Positions 46,765-60,626 of a DNA stretch of 64,000 nt are shown one piece after another. Position numbers and translations under genes: made by a program. Below the pieces are notes generated by a model, which did not search any database, was not told the origin of the DNA, and was given only the letters and a program-made list of their open reading frames with translations. Positions within the stretch are counted from its first letter, which is position 1. Every line of letters begins with the position of its first letter. Source of the DNA: Karstenula rhodostoma CBS 690.94. Lineage: Eukaryota > Ascomycota > Dothideomycetes > Pleosporales > Didymosphaeriaceae. Location of the stretch: NCBI GenBank assembly GCA_010093485.1, contig MU001507.1:135620-199619 (forward strand), written 5' to 3'.

Positions 46765-47100
46765 GTTGGCGGCGTGCGCTTCTTTGTCGATACCGAGACG
46801 AGGACCTCGTCGACGGAAGTGGGTACGAAAGAGGAAGGAACGCCCAGGTTGTACGTTTATATGTATCGATGGCTGTTTGCTACGTCACGTCTGTTTGCAA
46901 GCGTATGGTAGTGAGTGAGACGGCTTAGAGTGCGAGTCGGGTGAGCGTCGGGTGAGCGCAGGTGAAGGTCGACAGAAAGGGCAGGAGCGTTTGCGGGTCA
47001 GGCGCAGTATTGGTACAATGTTGTATTTACACCTTTAAACGCCATCCAATGCCAGCCGATCTTGCTACTATACACATATCCCAACTTCCCTCCGCTCCCT
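46765..47100. promoter_or_regulatory. spacer between uS14m stop and Arb2-domain gene start
   Basis: This 336-nt stretch must hold the promoter of the Arb2-domain gene and the 3' end of uS14m. It has no recognised element. Confidence 0.45.
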
Positions 47101-47551
47101 TTACCAACTTGCCTTCCTCACACCAGGTATGTTTCCGGCAAGCGCGTTGATTCGGAATTGGTACTGCTACTTGTCAGCAAATTTTTCTTGCGTCCCATTT
47201 GAATGCCCGCGTACTCGGCCCATCCTGAAGTCGCTGAAGACACCTCTGCCCTTGCCTCCCATGATACATCTGTTCTTGATCTGCGTGAAGCGCGTGTAGC
47301 AGTGCATCTGCGAGAGCTGGAGCTGGGCCTGGGCGCGCACGCGCTGCGGGAGCGTCGTGTTTCGTATTATGTATCGGAGCGCTTGTCTAGAGGACAGACG
47401 GTCAGCTGCGGCCGCCTTGTAGAATAGCGGGTTGAGAGGCATACCGTTCGGGCTCGTTGGCTTCGTAGACCTTCCGCTTCGTGTGGTCGCGAATGTTGCG
47501 GATCTTGGTAAAGCAGCCGATGTCGAGCGTCTTCGCGCGGAACTGGGACAT
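47101..47551 (-). CDS. MRP2: mitochondrial ribosomal protein uS14m (Mrp2)
   Basis: Three exons (47445-47551, 47215-47386, 47101-47163) give 113 residues. The start MSQFRAKTLDIGCFTKIRNI is followed by RYIIRNTTLPQRVRAQAQL and then the S14 signature NRCIMGGKGRGVFSDFRMGR. The last exon encodes YQFRINALAGNIPGVRKASW, the conserved end of bacterial-type S14. Introns are 58 and 51 nt. The protein is a small-subunit component of the mitoribosome near the decoding region. A longer unspliced frame through the introns exists but is not the gene. Confidence 0.95.
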
Positions 47552-47896
47552 GATGGCGGTGGCGGGCGGCGGCAATTGCTCAAGGACGGCGGTCGCGCAG
47601 AAGTTGGAATGCGGATGCGAGAGCAGCCTGCTCCCAATCCTCTGGCCCTAGGCTACTTCGGAGTGGGGCTCGGTGCTCTCGCTTGCACTTACCTGTGTTG
47701 AGCCCAAAGCAGCAACCAACATATCGTCGGCTTGATCAAGAACAGAAAATGAAAGACTTCAACGACAGCCTTGAGATTCTCCTATGATACCGCTGTGGTT
47801 GAACGACCGCTGTAAGGACCGATCTTCGAATTGCGCCGGCGCGTCTGTTGCCCGTCGCACGGCTGACCTTTCCATCTCCACTATCCGAACGCCAAC
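47552..47896. promoter_or_regulatory. divergent promoter, uS14m / UFL1-like
   Basis: The two start codons are 345 bp apart and point away from each other. No specific element is recognised. Confidence 0.55.
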
Positions 47897-50030
47897 ATGT
47901 TTTCTCGGGACGATATCCTGGAAATATACGGCGCATTGCCCCCGAAAAAGACGCCTCAGTCGGAAAAGAGTGAAGGCCTTCCCCTGCTGATCAGAACTAT
48001 CAGCGGGCACAGTTTCATCACAGCACACGGTCTGCGCCAAGACTTTGAAAGGATTGTTACCACTGGAGCCGCCCGGATTCCCGTAAAATCGGCCAGCAGT
48101 GCCCTCGATGCTGAATTCGATGTCGTATTACAACTCACCCGGGAAAATCCTACCCTAGCTTTGTTGAGCCAAGATGGCAGTAGCATCATTCCGAGGGAAG
48201 AGCGAGATGCGATCGTGAAGGATGTGGAGGATATGTTGGCCAAGGAGCTGGTCTTCAAGGCCGATTTTACCCAGTCACGCGATATCCATCAAGAGTGTCT
48301 TGGGAGCATTCTCCGAATCCCGAGTATCAAAGAGAGTCTTGCAGATGACACGAAGGATTACCTGTTGGGTAAAGCATACTCAACCGCACTAACTGATGAT
48401 ATGGACAAGAAGCTTATGAGTGGCCTTGAAAATAATGAGTACGCGTCGTAGTCGATTGACTTATGAAAGCTAATACTTTCAGAACAATTGTGTTCAGCCC
48501 GCAGTCACTTCCAGGGACGCCTCCGACTTGGCTCGTACAGCAACACCTTGATCAGCTTTCAAGCAACACCGTCAACGGGGATGCGCTCTCATCACAGTTG
48601 CACATCAAGCAGGAGGGCGACGTGATCTATTGCACGCCAAAGCAGTCCCTTCTGAGCCAACGAGATGAAGTCGTCGCTGAGTTGCAATCAGGGAATGTCT
48701 TTGCTCTCGACCTAGGAAACTTTGGTCGAACCTTCAGAGAGCTTTACACGTCCTCTGAAGCCCTCGAAAAACATCTCCTGCAATCTCCCTCAGTCATCAT
48801 CTTAGGTGCATCCGCAGTCTCCACGGAAAGACTTTCCAAAGTAGCTGGTGACGCTAAACGTATCCTTGGCGAACAGGCGTACCTTGATTTGAACGTAAGT
48901 ACACCGAACTAGTCTCGTCTCAATCAATTGTGATGAAAATCATGAAACCCTGAAAGGTTATGCTCACTGTCTTATAGACTATGATAACACCCGATGTGCC
49001 TCGCGATATTGAAGAGTTGGTGCTCGACAATGTAACACAGACGATTCTAACCACGGTCCCGGATGATGGTGACGCCACTCTACGCCTTGGTAACTACCTC
49101 TTAAAGAGTCGAACGTACGACCTCCTGCAACAGGTGGTGTCAAGTATCGCCAAGACCCAAGCCAATCTCCAGTGGGACTCGCTCAAGGCCACACCAGACA
49201 AGGAGCTTAAATTCCAGATGGTGGATGTGTTGGCCGCAGTTTCAGAGAGCAAACATGAAAGCGGAGACATGTTACTCACCGTTGCACAGCAGAAGGAGTC
49301 TGAAATCGCCGCGGGTGAACAATTCTCAATCACGATATCTGATTTAGAGTCTAAGAACGAGAGCGACTTCTCTGTGTTCTGGGCCGAGAAGGTTTCACAG
49401 CGAGTGTACAACTACCGCGAAGGCTTGAAGGTCATCGAAGAAACGAAGCTGAATGAGCAACTCACCGATCTACTCTCAAGTTATCTACAAAAAGACCTGC
49501 TACCGGAAGCGGTCTCGAAAGCCCGGTCACAAGGATTATTGCGCAGCAGAAGGACGCGAAAGAACTTTGGCAGGTTCGAGGCAACGTTGAAAACGAGCAA
49601 ATCTGATCTCACCAGCATACTTTCAACACTTGAAAAATTTGGCAAGAAGCAAGGCCTCACAGAAACTGATGCGGAAGCTGCAGAAGTAGCCAAGAAGACA
49701 TCAATCCAGGATATGGTTCGGCGGATGCAGAAGCCTAAAACCGATGCACCGTTGATGTTCCTCAGCTTAGTAGTCATCCTCTTCGCAAAGCACTATGAAG
49801 GCGTAGTCTACGCTACAGGAAAATTCGCACCCAAACTACTCAAGCAGCTGAAGACGAAGCTTGGTGAGGCGTACGAGCAGGTGGAGAAGTGGAAGGAGCT
49901 GGCGAAGGCAGGCACATTGAGCAAGGATGACAGGTTGTCCATGGTACAGATGGCAGAGGAAGCGACTGGTCGAATATCTAGCGGAACCAGTCCATGTTTG
50001 TCTATCACTTTACGGGACACTACTTTGTAG
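47897..50030 (+). CDS. UFL1-like protein (UFM1 E3 ligase family)
   Basis: Three exons (47897-48438, 48483-48894, 48978-50030) give 668 residues. By memory comparison with animal UFL1, two regions correspond. Near residue 30, RTISGHSFITAHGLRQDF... with the following GAARIPVKSASSALDAEFDV resembles the N-terminal HTLDGKEYITP... and GGRVNIVDLQ block. Near residue 600, DAPLMFLSLVVILFAKHYEG then GKFAPKLLKQLKTKLGEAYE resembles the UFL1 C-terminal helical segment. Between them are winged-helix-like repeats and helices, as in UFL1. UFL1 with DDRGK1 attaches UFM1 to ribosomal protein uL24 at the ER. No DDRGK1 or UFM1 gene is in the window. The family call is inference from pattern similarity. The last ~12 residues are uncertain because a 27-bp repeat begins at the stop codon. 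Confidence 0.62.
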
Positions 50031-50135
50031 TTCGTGTCAACAACCAGAAAACCGTAGTTCGAGTCAACAATCAGAAAACCGTAGTTCGAGTCAACAATCA
50101 GAAAACCGTAGTTCGAGTCAACAGTCAGAAAGCCA
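50028..50135 (+). repeat. 27-bp minisatellite, four copies
   Basis: Four direct copies of a 27-bp unit (TAGTTCGAGTCAACAATCAG plus AAAACCG) start exactly at the TAG stop of the UFL1-like gene. Copies 2 and 3 are identical; copies 1 and 4 differ by two or three bases each. The unit is a multiple of three and one plus frame reads a nine-residue repeat SSSQQSENR. There are no spacers, so it is not a CRISPR. Confidence 0.95.
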
Positions 50136-51376
50136 CCATCTAGCGGATTTCTTCGTGTGGGTGGCCTTTGACAATTCCCCAGATCAGGAGGGCACATGGG
50201 GTGCTTGGGGTCGCAGATTTAACCAGTTTTATAATGGTCTACTTTCCAGATTAATGTAGCTCGCTGCCAACGTGGTAGTCAACAGCTGCTCAGTGTTGAT
50301 GCATAGTTACTCGTGCGATCAAAGCTGGAGAAGCTATCCGAATAAGGCTAAATCATGCTGACGTAACTAGTACGTCTTCAACGATCTATCCGAGCACGGC
50401 CCATGGTTGCGATTGCACCATCCCGGGCGGCCGATAAATCTCATCCCCGACGACCCGAAACAGCATCCGAGAATCCCTCAACTTGGGGATCCGCAGGCTA
50501 GCAGGTCAGAAAGAGCTATCCCACGATGTAGAGACATCGTATAATTTGGCGATGATGAGCGATCTCGGTCTGGCCGGCAATCCGGATCCCTTTCTGCATC
50601 TGATGGATCACAACACCATTGCAGCATCGATATGATAATATCGGCGTATATGTGGAGTGCAGGCTGAACCCGGCTTCATGCTTGCGTCAACTACCCGACG
50701 ACCAAATGTTCCTTCAGTCGCTTGCCGTACTTGCACGATGCCAGGCCTAGGCTGAACTTTCCACTCATTGGTCTCAACAGTAAGAGCAGGCACGCGGACG
50801 CCCCTCCGGATGTTGACAACGTGCCCCCTCAGGACGGTGTGCTTCAGCTGTTGGGCGTGTGTGTTTTGTGGATTATGTATGGGTTCAAGATGCCTCCTTT
50901 GCGGAGTTCATGTTCCCCAGATCATCACCGCCTTTTGCCACGCATGACAAAGCCACTACACCAGCCTGCTTAGGAAGCCACAACGCAAGAGCCGCGGAAC
51001 CAAAGGGAAGGATGGGCAGGGAGAATGACGAGGCTGGATTTCGAAGCCTCGATTGCACCATCGCTGTTTCACTATTGGGCAAAACCCGATCATTGTACCG
51101 AAGAGATTTTCGACTACAACGGTTAGCGCGGATTGCGCCATACTTCTTGACTATGAGACCTTCGCGCCATTGTATTTGTAGGGAAGCCGATGACGGAGCT
51201 CAAATGCCTTCCCTCGCCCAATTGCTTCTTTGCTCTCTCTTCTCGATCATCGTGCTTGACTACATTCCGCCTTGCACCTTGAACCGGTTCTGAGAATCCC
51301 CGTAAACATTCAAAAGCACCCATCAATTCCCTTATTTGTGGGGTCTTCCTAGTTATTGTCTCGCACCCTTAGAACG
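50136..51376. other. 1.2 kb spacer before PAPS reductase
   Basis: No convincing gene is seen. The first ~125 bp continue the open frame that crosses the 27-bp repeat (ADFFVWVAFDNSPDQEGTWG), ending at a TAG near 50259. The remaining frames are short. The region next to 51377 should contain the PAPS reductase promoter. Confidence 0.45.
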
Positions 51377-52324
51377 ATGTCGACGTCGTATTACGAAGAA
51401 GCAAACATGATCCGCGACGACGAATCTGGTTATGCCTCTGGCGAATCTAGCCACGAGAGCCTGCCCGAGATCGTATTCTCCAAAGCTCACCTTAAGTTCC
51501 TCAACCATCAGTTGGCCCAACTCGAGCCCCAAGGTTCGTAGCACTCACATGATGCGTATGGCTTTTTTGATCCTAACAAGTTACTAGACATCCTCCGCTG
51601 GTGCATTACTTCCCTGCCTGGCCTCCACCAGTCCACGGCTTTTGGCTTGACCGGCTTAGTCACGGTGGACATGCTCTCCAAGCTGGATGGTCCCTTGAAG
51701 TCCAACATCGATCTCATCTTCTACGATACACTCTACCAGTTCCAGGAGACTCTTGATCTTGTTGAGAAGGTTCGACAGCGCTATGGCAACACCATCCACG
51801 TATACAAGCCCCGTGGATGCAACACGACTGAGGATTTCGAGGCAAAGTACGGCAAAAAATTCTGGGACGTCGACGATGAGAAGTACGACTACGTTGCCAA
51901 GGTGGAACCAGCCGCTCGGGCCAATTCTGAGCTCAACGTCAAGGCCCTCCTGACCGGACGACGAAAGAGTCAGGGTGGCAAGCGTGGTGACCTCGACATC
52001 ATTGAAGTTACCGACAGCGGTGTTATCAAGATCAACCCTCTCGCCAACTGGTCCTTCGCCCAAGTCAAGGAATACGTCGATGCGAACAAGGTTCCCTACA
52101 ATGATCTTCTTGACCGTGGATACAAGAGTGTTGGTGACTGGCACTCGACGCAGCCTGTCGCCGCTGGCGAGGACGAGCGCGCTGGTCGCTGGAAGGGAAA
52201 GAACAAGACCGAGTGCGGTATCCACAACCCCCAGTCCCGATACGCCCAATTTTTGGCGCAGCAACAACAGCATCAAGAAACTGAAGAGTTGGCGCAACAG
52301 CTGCAGAAGACTGTGGTTGCATGA
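51377..52324 (+). CDS. MET16: phosphoadenylyl-sulfate (PAPS) reductase
   Basis: Two exons (51377-51533, 51588-52324) with a 54-nt intron (GTTCGT...CCTAAC...TAG) give 297 residues. The core begins DILRWCITSLPGLHQSTAFG, where SxLPxxxQxTAFG is the PAPS reductase variant of the PP-loop. YKPRGCNTTEDFEAKYGKKF and KVEPAARANSELNVKALLTG follow. The catalytic motif ECGIH is present near the end (KNKTECGIHNPQSRYAQFL). The enzyme reduces PAPS to sulfite using thioredoxin, a cytosolic step of sulfate assimilation to cysteine and methionine. A Gln-rich tail ends the protein. It lies 725 bp upstream of ATP sulfurylase on the same strand. Confidence 0.96.
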
Positions 52325-55119
<2,795 letters not shown>

Positions 55120-57631
55120 GCGTGCGTTGGGTCGTAGGATTCTGTTACTTGGAATGAATGCATGACAATCGAATGAATAAACGGTGTTCCCTTTCTTTTC
55201 TTTTCTTTTCTCGCATGGGTGCAGCATAGAGACTTGACGCAATGTGATGTGGATGTGGTGGCACTGCACTTGGCTCTTGGTGTGCGTCTCGGCCCGCAGA
55301 CAAATAGTCCAACTCTGCTGTGGAATGACGGTACGGGGGACGGGGACGTCTGAATAAGGTTCCTGCAAGAGGGTTCCCCCGCGCGCGCGGGGGGATCGTA
55401 CCCGTGTGGGTGGGCTAGGTAGGTAGTACACAGACCAGACAGTCCAAAGCGAATTTTCCCATGCGAGAACTAGACGCTCCGTCGTTCCCTGTGTGGTTAC
55501 GTGATGTGTTGTGTTGTGGGGTTGGCGTGAGCACGTCAGGGAGGATGGGATGGCGACATTCCGGGTGGGGTGGGGCGGGTGAGGTAGGTGGGTCTTGTCT
55601 TGTCTTGTCTTGTCTTGTCTTGTCTTGGGTTGTCTTGGGTTGCTTGCGGGTGGGATGGGATGGGATGGGATGGTCGGTGGTAGACTAGGTAGTCTAGGGG
55701 TTTTGCGTGGTGGGCGATGTGGGATCTGGGCTTGGGTGGCTGGGGACTTGACTTGGGCGGGGACCGTTGGCCGTGCGGTCTGGGACTAGAGGTGCTGGTG
55801 GATGTGTCTGTAGTGAGACTAAGACTAACAGCTCGTTACTTCGATGCGCCCGCTGAGCGCGAGGTTCTGGGGTTGGATAGCGTGGAGTTCTCTTTCTTTT
55901 TCTGATCGATATCTGTTTTTGAACTGTTTGCTAGGGAGACTAGTTACTATTCTGCGACCCATCTTTTATGTGCCTTTGAAATGCGAGACTGGCTTGTGTT
56001 GGCACACCAGGCCCCCGACGGATGGCATGAGCGCGACTACAAGAACATGGGGGAAGGAAGGACGTGTATGTTGAATATCTATATGGCGGTGCAATTGGGT
56101 GATTGCGTTTTCGGATTCGTTGACATGGATGTCGAGGCGGGTCTTGTTTTGTCTTGAAGATAGTGGATGTGGTTGATATATAGGTCTACGTATCTGGAGA
56201 GGACAAATGACAAAATATAGACGTATCGGGGGGAGTACGAAAAATGATTAGTACGTCTGCGTATACCCTAGAGCGCGGAATAGAGCTGAATAGGGAACCA
56301 GGTGGTTTAACTGTGCTATCCTGAAGCGTAGTTGAATACCAACAAAATAGTCATTGGCTACAACCCTACATTATTCGATGATAATTGCCATTCTAGAAGC
56401 CTCTCCGAAAAAGGTTCCCACGCCTTCTAGAAGCGGAACCGTACGTGCGAGTACCTGCCGACCGTTGTTACTGCGTTCCTGGTGGACGGGCCCTCGGCTC
56501 AGAGGACGTAGCTATCGCTTGTACGCCCGACTGTTAATTAACCTAGTGCTCTTACCCCAGGTACTACGCCGCAACGAACGCCGAGCGAAGCATGCTGCTG
56601 CGGAATAACCTGCGGCGAGGTAGATAGGTTAATCCCTGTATATGGTGCTTGCATACTTTCAAGCGACGTGTTTCTACGGCTGAATGAAATCTGCGAAGAT
56701 CGAGTGATAGATGTGTTTGGAGGCGTGGACACCGTATCGAGGAAACATGTGGCTGTATTGGGCGTAGGCTCTGTCCGATATGAAATGGACAGCCTGTTCT
56801 GTGTTGGTACGAAATGACGCCGATGAATGCTCACCCGGAGTCTTGGGATGTTAGTTGTACTTGGGAACGGTATGCGTGCTCACTGTGTTGCAGCGTGGCG
56901 TTAAGCATGATACTTCCTAGGCGCGTTGATATCGTGCAGCGATACGCGGTGGATGCAGACTTACAAGAATCCTTAGATCCGGGTTCCGTTGTCTCATCGA
57001 TTGAACAGAGGTCCACCCATAGGATCCCAGCCACTTTTGTGGTGAGGGTGCGGATATTAGTTCAATCTCGCCTTCCGCAGCTTGTAGTACAGACATGGAT
57101 ATGGGCCCGGCGTTTTGTCGTGGTTTACGGCGCAGGTGCGACCATCCGCCCAGCATCCCGGCATGGTACATGGATCGGGTAAATGATCGCTGAGTATCAG
57201 CCAGAATGGATGAAGGCCTCGCGGGATACATATTATCGCGCTAATCAGGACAGGCAAAGGACACGACTCCAGACTTGTTCGATTCGCCACAGGTCGTACG
57301 TTGCGAAGTTGGAAACGAAGAGGTTCGAGTTCTAGATCCTGCGTCGTATACCTGGAGACTATACTATGGCCCCTGGGTCGCGTAGATTGCGGCCCGGGGA
57401 TCACACGTGGTGCTGGTGGAGGTGTTTAAATAGAGATTGGGATGCAGTTCCCTTGCTTCATTAGACAATCGCGTGCCTCGCTCCACTGAGAGGTGCCTTC
57501 GAATACCAGTATTTGCGACATAAATGCTGCAGACATAACAGAGTACTCTTTCAAATCCAAAACCGATCCTCCTCCAACAACTACCGGTTAGGACCGTGAT
57601 AGCCGCTAGCCGTTAGCTGTCGAAAAGCAGG
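55120..57631. other. 2.5 kb spacer with microsatellites
   Basis: Only short unlinked frames occur. Simple repeats include TTTTC units (55190-55211), TCTTG units (55592-55640) and GGGAT units (55651-55673). The last ~200 bp hold a TATA-like TTTAAATA (57425-57432) and leader for the small secreted-protein gene. Confidence 0.5.
55592..55673. repeat. (TCTTG)n then (GGGAT)n pentamer arrays
   Basis: Six or more TCTTG units with two GGTTG-containing variants (55592-55640) are followed by four GGGAT units (55651-55673). Confidence 0.85.
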
Positions 57632-57903
57632 ATGAAGTTCTTCGCGATGGTTGCATTGGCCATGGCCTCGGTCGCGGTCGCCTCGCCTGCAGCAGTAGGT
57701 TTTTCCTCTGCTGCCCAAACTACTGGTATTGATATAACAATCAGACGACCCTGGAGCGTTCGATGAAGGTCAGCCGAAATGCGGACGGAGCCACGACTCT
57801 GACGCCATGTGTTGAATGTCCTTGCACGGGCTGGTCGCCGAGTGATTGTAAATGCGTTAGAACCACCGGCCCGCTCGTTGATGTCTTAACTGATAGAGTA
57901 TAG
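57632..57903 (+). CDS. small secreted cysteine-rich protein (effector-like)
   Basis: Two exons (57632-57694, 57745-57903) joined across a 50-nt intron (GTAGGT...ATCAG) give 73 residues. Residues 1-18 are a clear signal peptide, MKFFAMVALAMASVAVAS, with cleavage likely near ASPAA. The mature part is TTLERSMKVSRNADGATTLT followed by a cluster of five cysteines in PCVECPCTGWSPSDCKCV and a tail ending LTDRV. A TATA-like TTTAAATA lies 200 bp upstream. The unspliced frame stops after 44 residues and has no cysteines. The gene sits in a long gene-poor stretch, as fungal secreted effectors often do. I know no homologue; an odd number of cysteines leaves pairing unclear. It is not called a toxin. Confidence 0.6.
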
Positions 57904-58478
57904 ATCCCTAACGGGTGCTGTTGCACTTGAGTCGATATGGCGGAAGGGGAGGATGAAGCTGGCCGATTTCCTCTGTTGTACGTTAGGATCCTTATCTCTG
58001 GTAAAGGAAGCGGAGACGTTGGAAAACGCGTTATAGGACTATTCAGTGGATACAATTCACACTTTGTGAAGAAGTCACTTTCTGAAATTCACGATTGGAA
58101 TATGATGTTTCGCATCAGCGATCGCCTGGAAAGGGCAGGCGCCTTGGCTTATCAGGAACGCGCGCATCTGTCGTCATTCTGCGACGAAGTGCGCGATCGA
58201 CCCGCTCCACTTCCTACCAGAATGCCGAACATCGGGATGAAGTAATTCCGACGGTCGCCCTCCGAGTCCTCGTGCGCAATACTTTGAGCTATAACGCGTG
58301 CAGCTTGCATGCATGTGCTTCTTGTTCTTATCTTTTGATCATGCGGACGCGCAGCTGAAAACTGTCACTCGTCTTTGCCCGGCCAAACCACCAACATAAG
58401 TCCCTGTGAGACTACAGCCTCTTGCACATGGGCACACTGTACATACCTCGATTGCCAACGTTCACGCTGTAGCTCGGT
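57904..58478. other. spacer upstream of cystinosin
   Basis: A 102-codon frame starts at 57937 but shows no domain, poor codon character and no expression signals, so it is not called. The region presumably contains the cystinosin promoter. Confidence 0.45.
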
Positions 58479-59534
58479 ATGCCCGAGACCGACTCTGAGC
58501 TTGTTATGTTCCTTCACGCGCTGTCGCGAATACTGGGGTGGGCGTACTTCTTGAGCTGGTCAGTCTTATGATGCCCTTCGTGTGATAAGCTGACTTCGGC
58601 AAAGGTCCGCGTCATTCTACCCACAGGCCTTGAACAACTGGAGACGGAAGTCGACTCTGGGGCTCGCTGTTGGTAAGGAGACTGCAGGCACCCTCGCCCT
58701 CCAAGCGAAGAAGCTAAATTCCGTTCAGATTTCCCTACGCTCAACGTTCTCGGGTTTACATGGTACATCTTCCCAATCAGTAAATGATGGTTACATGCTG
58801 ACGGACACTGAACAGCTATGCCATCAACACGGCTACTTTCCTGTACTCTCCAACGATACGATCGCAGTATGCCTACCGCCATCCTACTGCGCCCGAGAAC
58901 ACCGTACAGTTCAACGACTTTTTGTTCGCCGGCCATGGCGCGTTCATGTGTGTGATACTATACAGCCAGTTCTATACGTGGATATGGGGGTTCAAGGTGG
59001 GCGCACGACAGAAGGCATCCAAAGGAGCGCTTGGCATATTCTGGGGATGTGTATTGGCAATACTTGTCACAGTTTTCCTGGCGCAAGTAGCAGGGAAGGA
59101 TTCAGGACATGATCCCAGTGGTTGGGCCTGGATCGATGTGGTGAGTAAGGATGTGCAGTATGAGGGCGGCCCGCTGACTCGACTAGATCTATGCACTGGG
59201 CTACGTCAAACTCATCACGGTTGTGGTGAAGTACATACCTCAGGCTTGGGTGAACTTCAAGCGCAAGTCAACAGACGGATGGAGTATATACCCAATGCTG
59301 CTCGATTTCGCAGGCGGATGGCTTTCCCTGGCGCAATTGGTACTTGACTCCTCGCTACAAAATGACTGGAGTGGCATCACGGGCAACCCGGTAAAGTTTG
59401 GCCTAGGGAACATTACGATTGTCTTCGATATCGTGTTTTTTGTCCAGCACTATATACTTTATAGACATCCTGCGAAAAGCGCCGAAGAGGAAGAAGAAGA
59501 TGGGACCGATGAGCGGGTAGGTCTGCTCTCATAG
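58479..59534 (+). CDS. cystinosin homologue, lysosomal/vacuolar cystine transporter (PQ-loop family)
   Basis: Five exons (58479-58558, 58605-58672, 58729-58762, 58816-59140, 59187-59534) with introns of 46-56 nt give 284 residues. The protein starts [20 protein letters not shown]. Both PQ loops are present: [17 protein letters not shown] near residue 32 and [20 protein letters not shown] near residue 190. Helices between and after include [29 protein letters not shown] and [20 protein letters not shown], fitting the seven-helix cystinosin fold. The acidic tail ends ERVGLLS. Cystinosin (yeast Ers1) exports cystine from the vacuole with protons. The location near sulfate-assimilation genes is suggestive only. 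Confidence 0.9.
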
Positions 59535-60626
59535 CCATCGCGAGCACGATCTCGATGCGCTCGATGAAATCAATAACAACTATGCTCGATGCGCTCGCGG
59601 GGCGCAATAACAACTATTCTCAATTAGCTCCGGCTATCGACTCCTCAAGCTATTGGACTGTCATTGCGCGAACTGTCAAGCGAAAGCTAGCAGAGAGTTC
59701 GACGCATGAGTCGTCGTGACAGTCTGTCAACAGACGAATCTAAGCCTGTGACCACTGACACTGCGCCTTGCCGCGTTGGATTCTCCCAAGACCACAATAA
59801 GAACTGGCCGCCGAAGATTGCACGCTTCCGGCAGTGTACCTGCATCGACGGCGTAGCGTGTGCTATTGAGCGGGACGGCGCACACGTTGCGGTTAGCCCG
59901 CGACCGAAACGTGATGATCATGTCTTCGGGACAGGGTTCACCGTCTCGAGCACGCAAGGAATTCAATCTGAGTCTTTGCACGGCCTCATGATTCCTCGAA
60001 TTTTACGCATGCGCTCGGCGAGCTGGAACCTTGTGCGACTCGCACATGGTTTCTGAACGGGGCACAGAGATCTGCGCAGGGATGGCACGACCATGGGCTC
60101 GCTCCTCAGTCACAACGTTCGGTGGCTGACTTTGTGCTTCCGCATTCCACCTCTCCTGGCCTGGCCTGCTTTACTTCTAACACCAGGCAGCACAGCTGAT
60201 GTGCTGTGCGACGTCTAGACAATTTCGCCCAAGCGACCGAGACAACATCGTGACTGTGCCTCGAAGACGCAATCTGATGGTATCTACAAGTAAATTGCGG
60301 GCGAAGATCTCCATCTGCATACTTCAGGCGATTGGGCCAAACACAGACCGATCTGCTCTTAGGGTCTGCATCTGCAGGGTGTCATCATCGCCCGTCGGAT
60401 CGGTGCGGCGCTAAAGATTCGGCTCGGGGGTCTTCCAAAAGTCTGTTTGGACGTCTTGGGCCGAGCCGGTGTCAGTTGAGACCTTCTGGAGACGGCATGT
60501 CCAGCCATGCGTCATGAATGCACATGGATGCAGCACGCTCTCCATTAAGTGCAATCGACATCCCGCTCCCTCGACTGCAGCGACCCGAACGCAGTCTCTA
60601 GACTAGAGTCTTCGGGGCTGCCTACC
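59535..60626. other. 1.1 kb spacer
   Basis: No gene with domain or splice support is seen. A 116-codon frame at 59706 has no recognisable features. The region before 60627 may contain an upstream exon of the RGS-LOV gene; no clear donor was found. Confidence 0.45.

Noticed and set aside
47167..47637. 156-codon unspliced frame over uS14m
   Set aside because: It reads through two introns and has a nonsense N-terminus; the spliced 113-residue model contains all conserved S14 motifs.
50028..50135. Possible tRNA-derived repeat, because GTTCGAGTC resembles a tRNA B box
   Set aside because: No A box, no acceptor-stem pairing and no cloverleaf could be placed around the units.
49927..50259. 110-codon frame across the 27-bp repeat as a separate gene
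   Set aside because: Its 5' part overlaps the UFL1-like exon in another frame and no splice pair was found to connect it; kept only as a finding.
57937..58245. 102-codon frame between the small secreted gene and cystinosin
   Set aside because: No domain, no promoter-like sequence, and it starts only 34 bp after the preceding stop; cannot be supported.
59706..60056. 116-codon frame upstream of the RGS-LOV gene
   Set aside because: No recognisable motif, unusual composition for the region and no splice link to neighbours.
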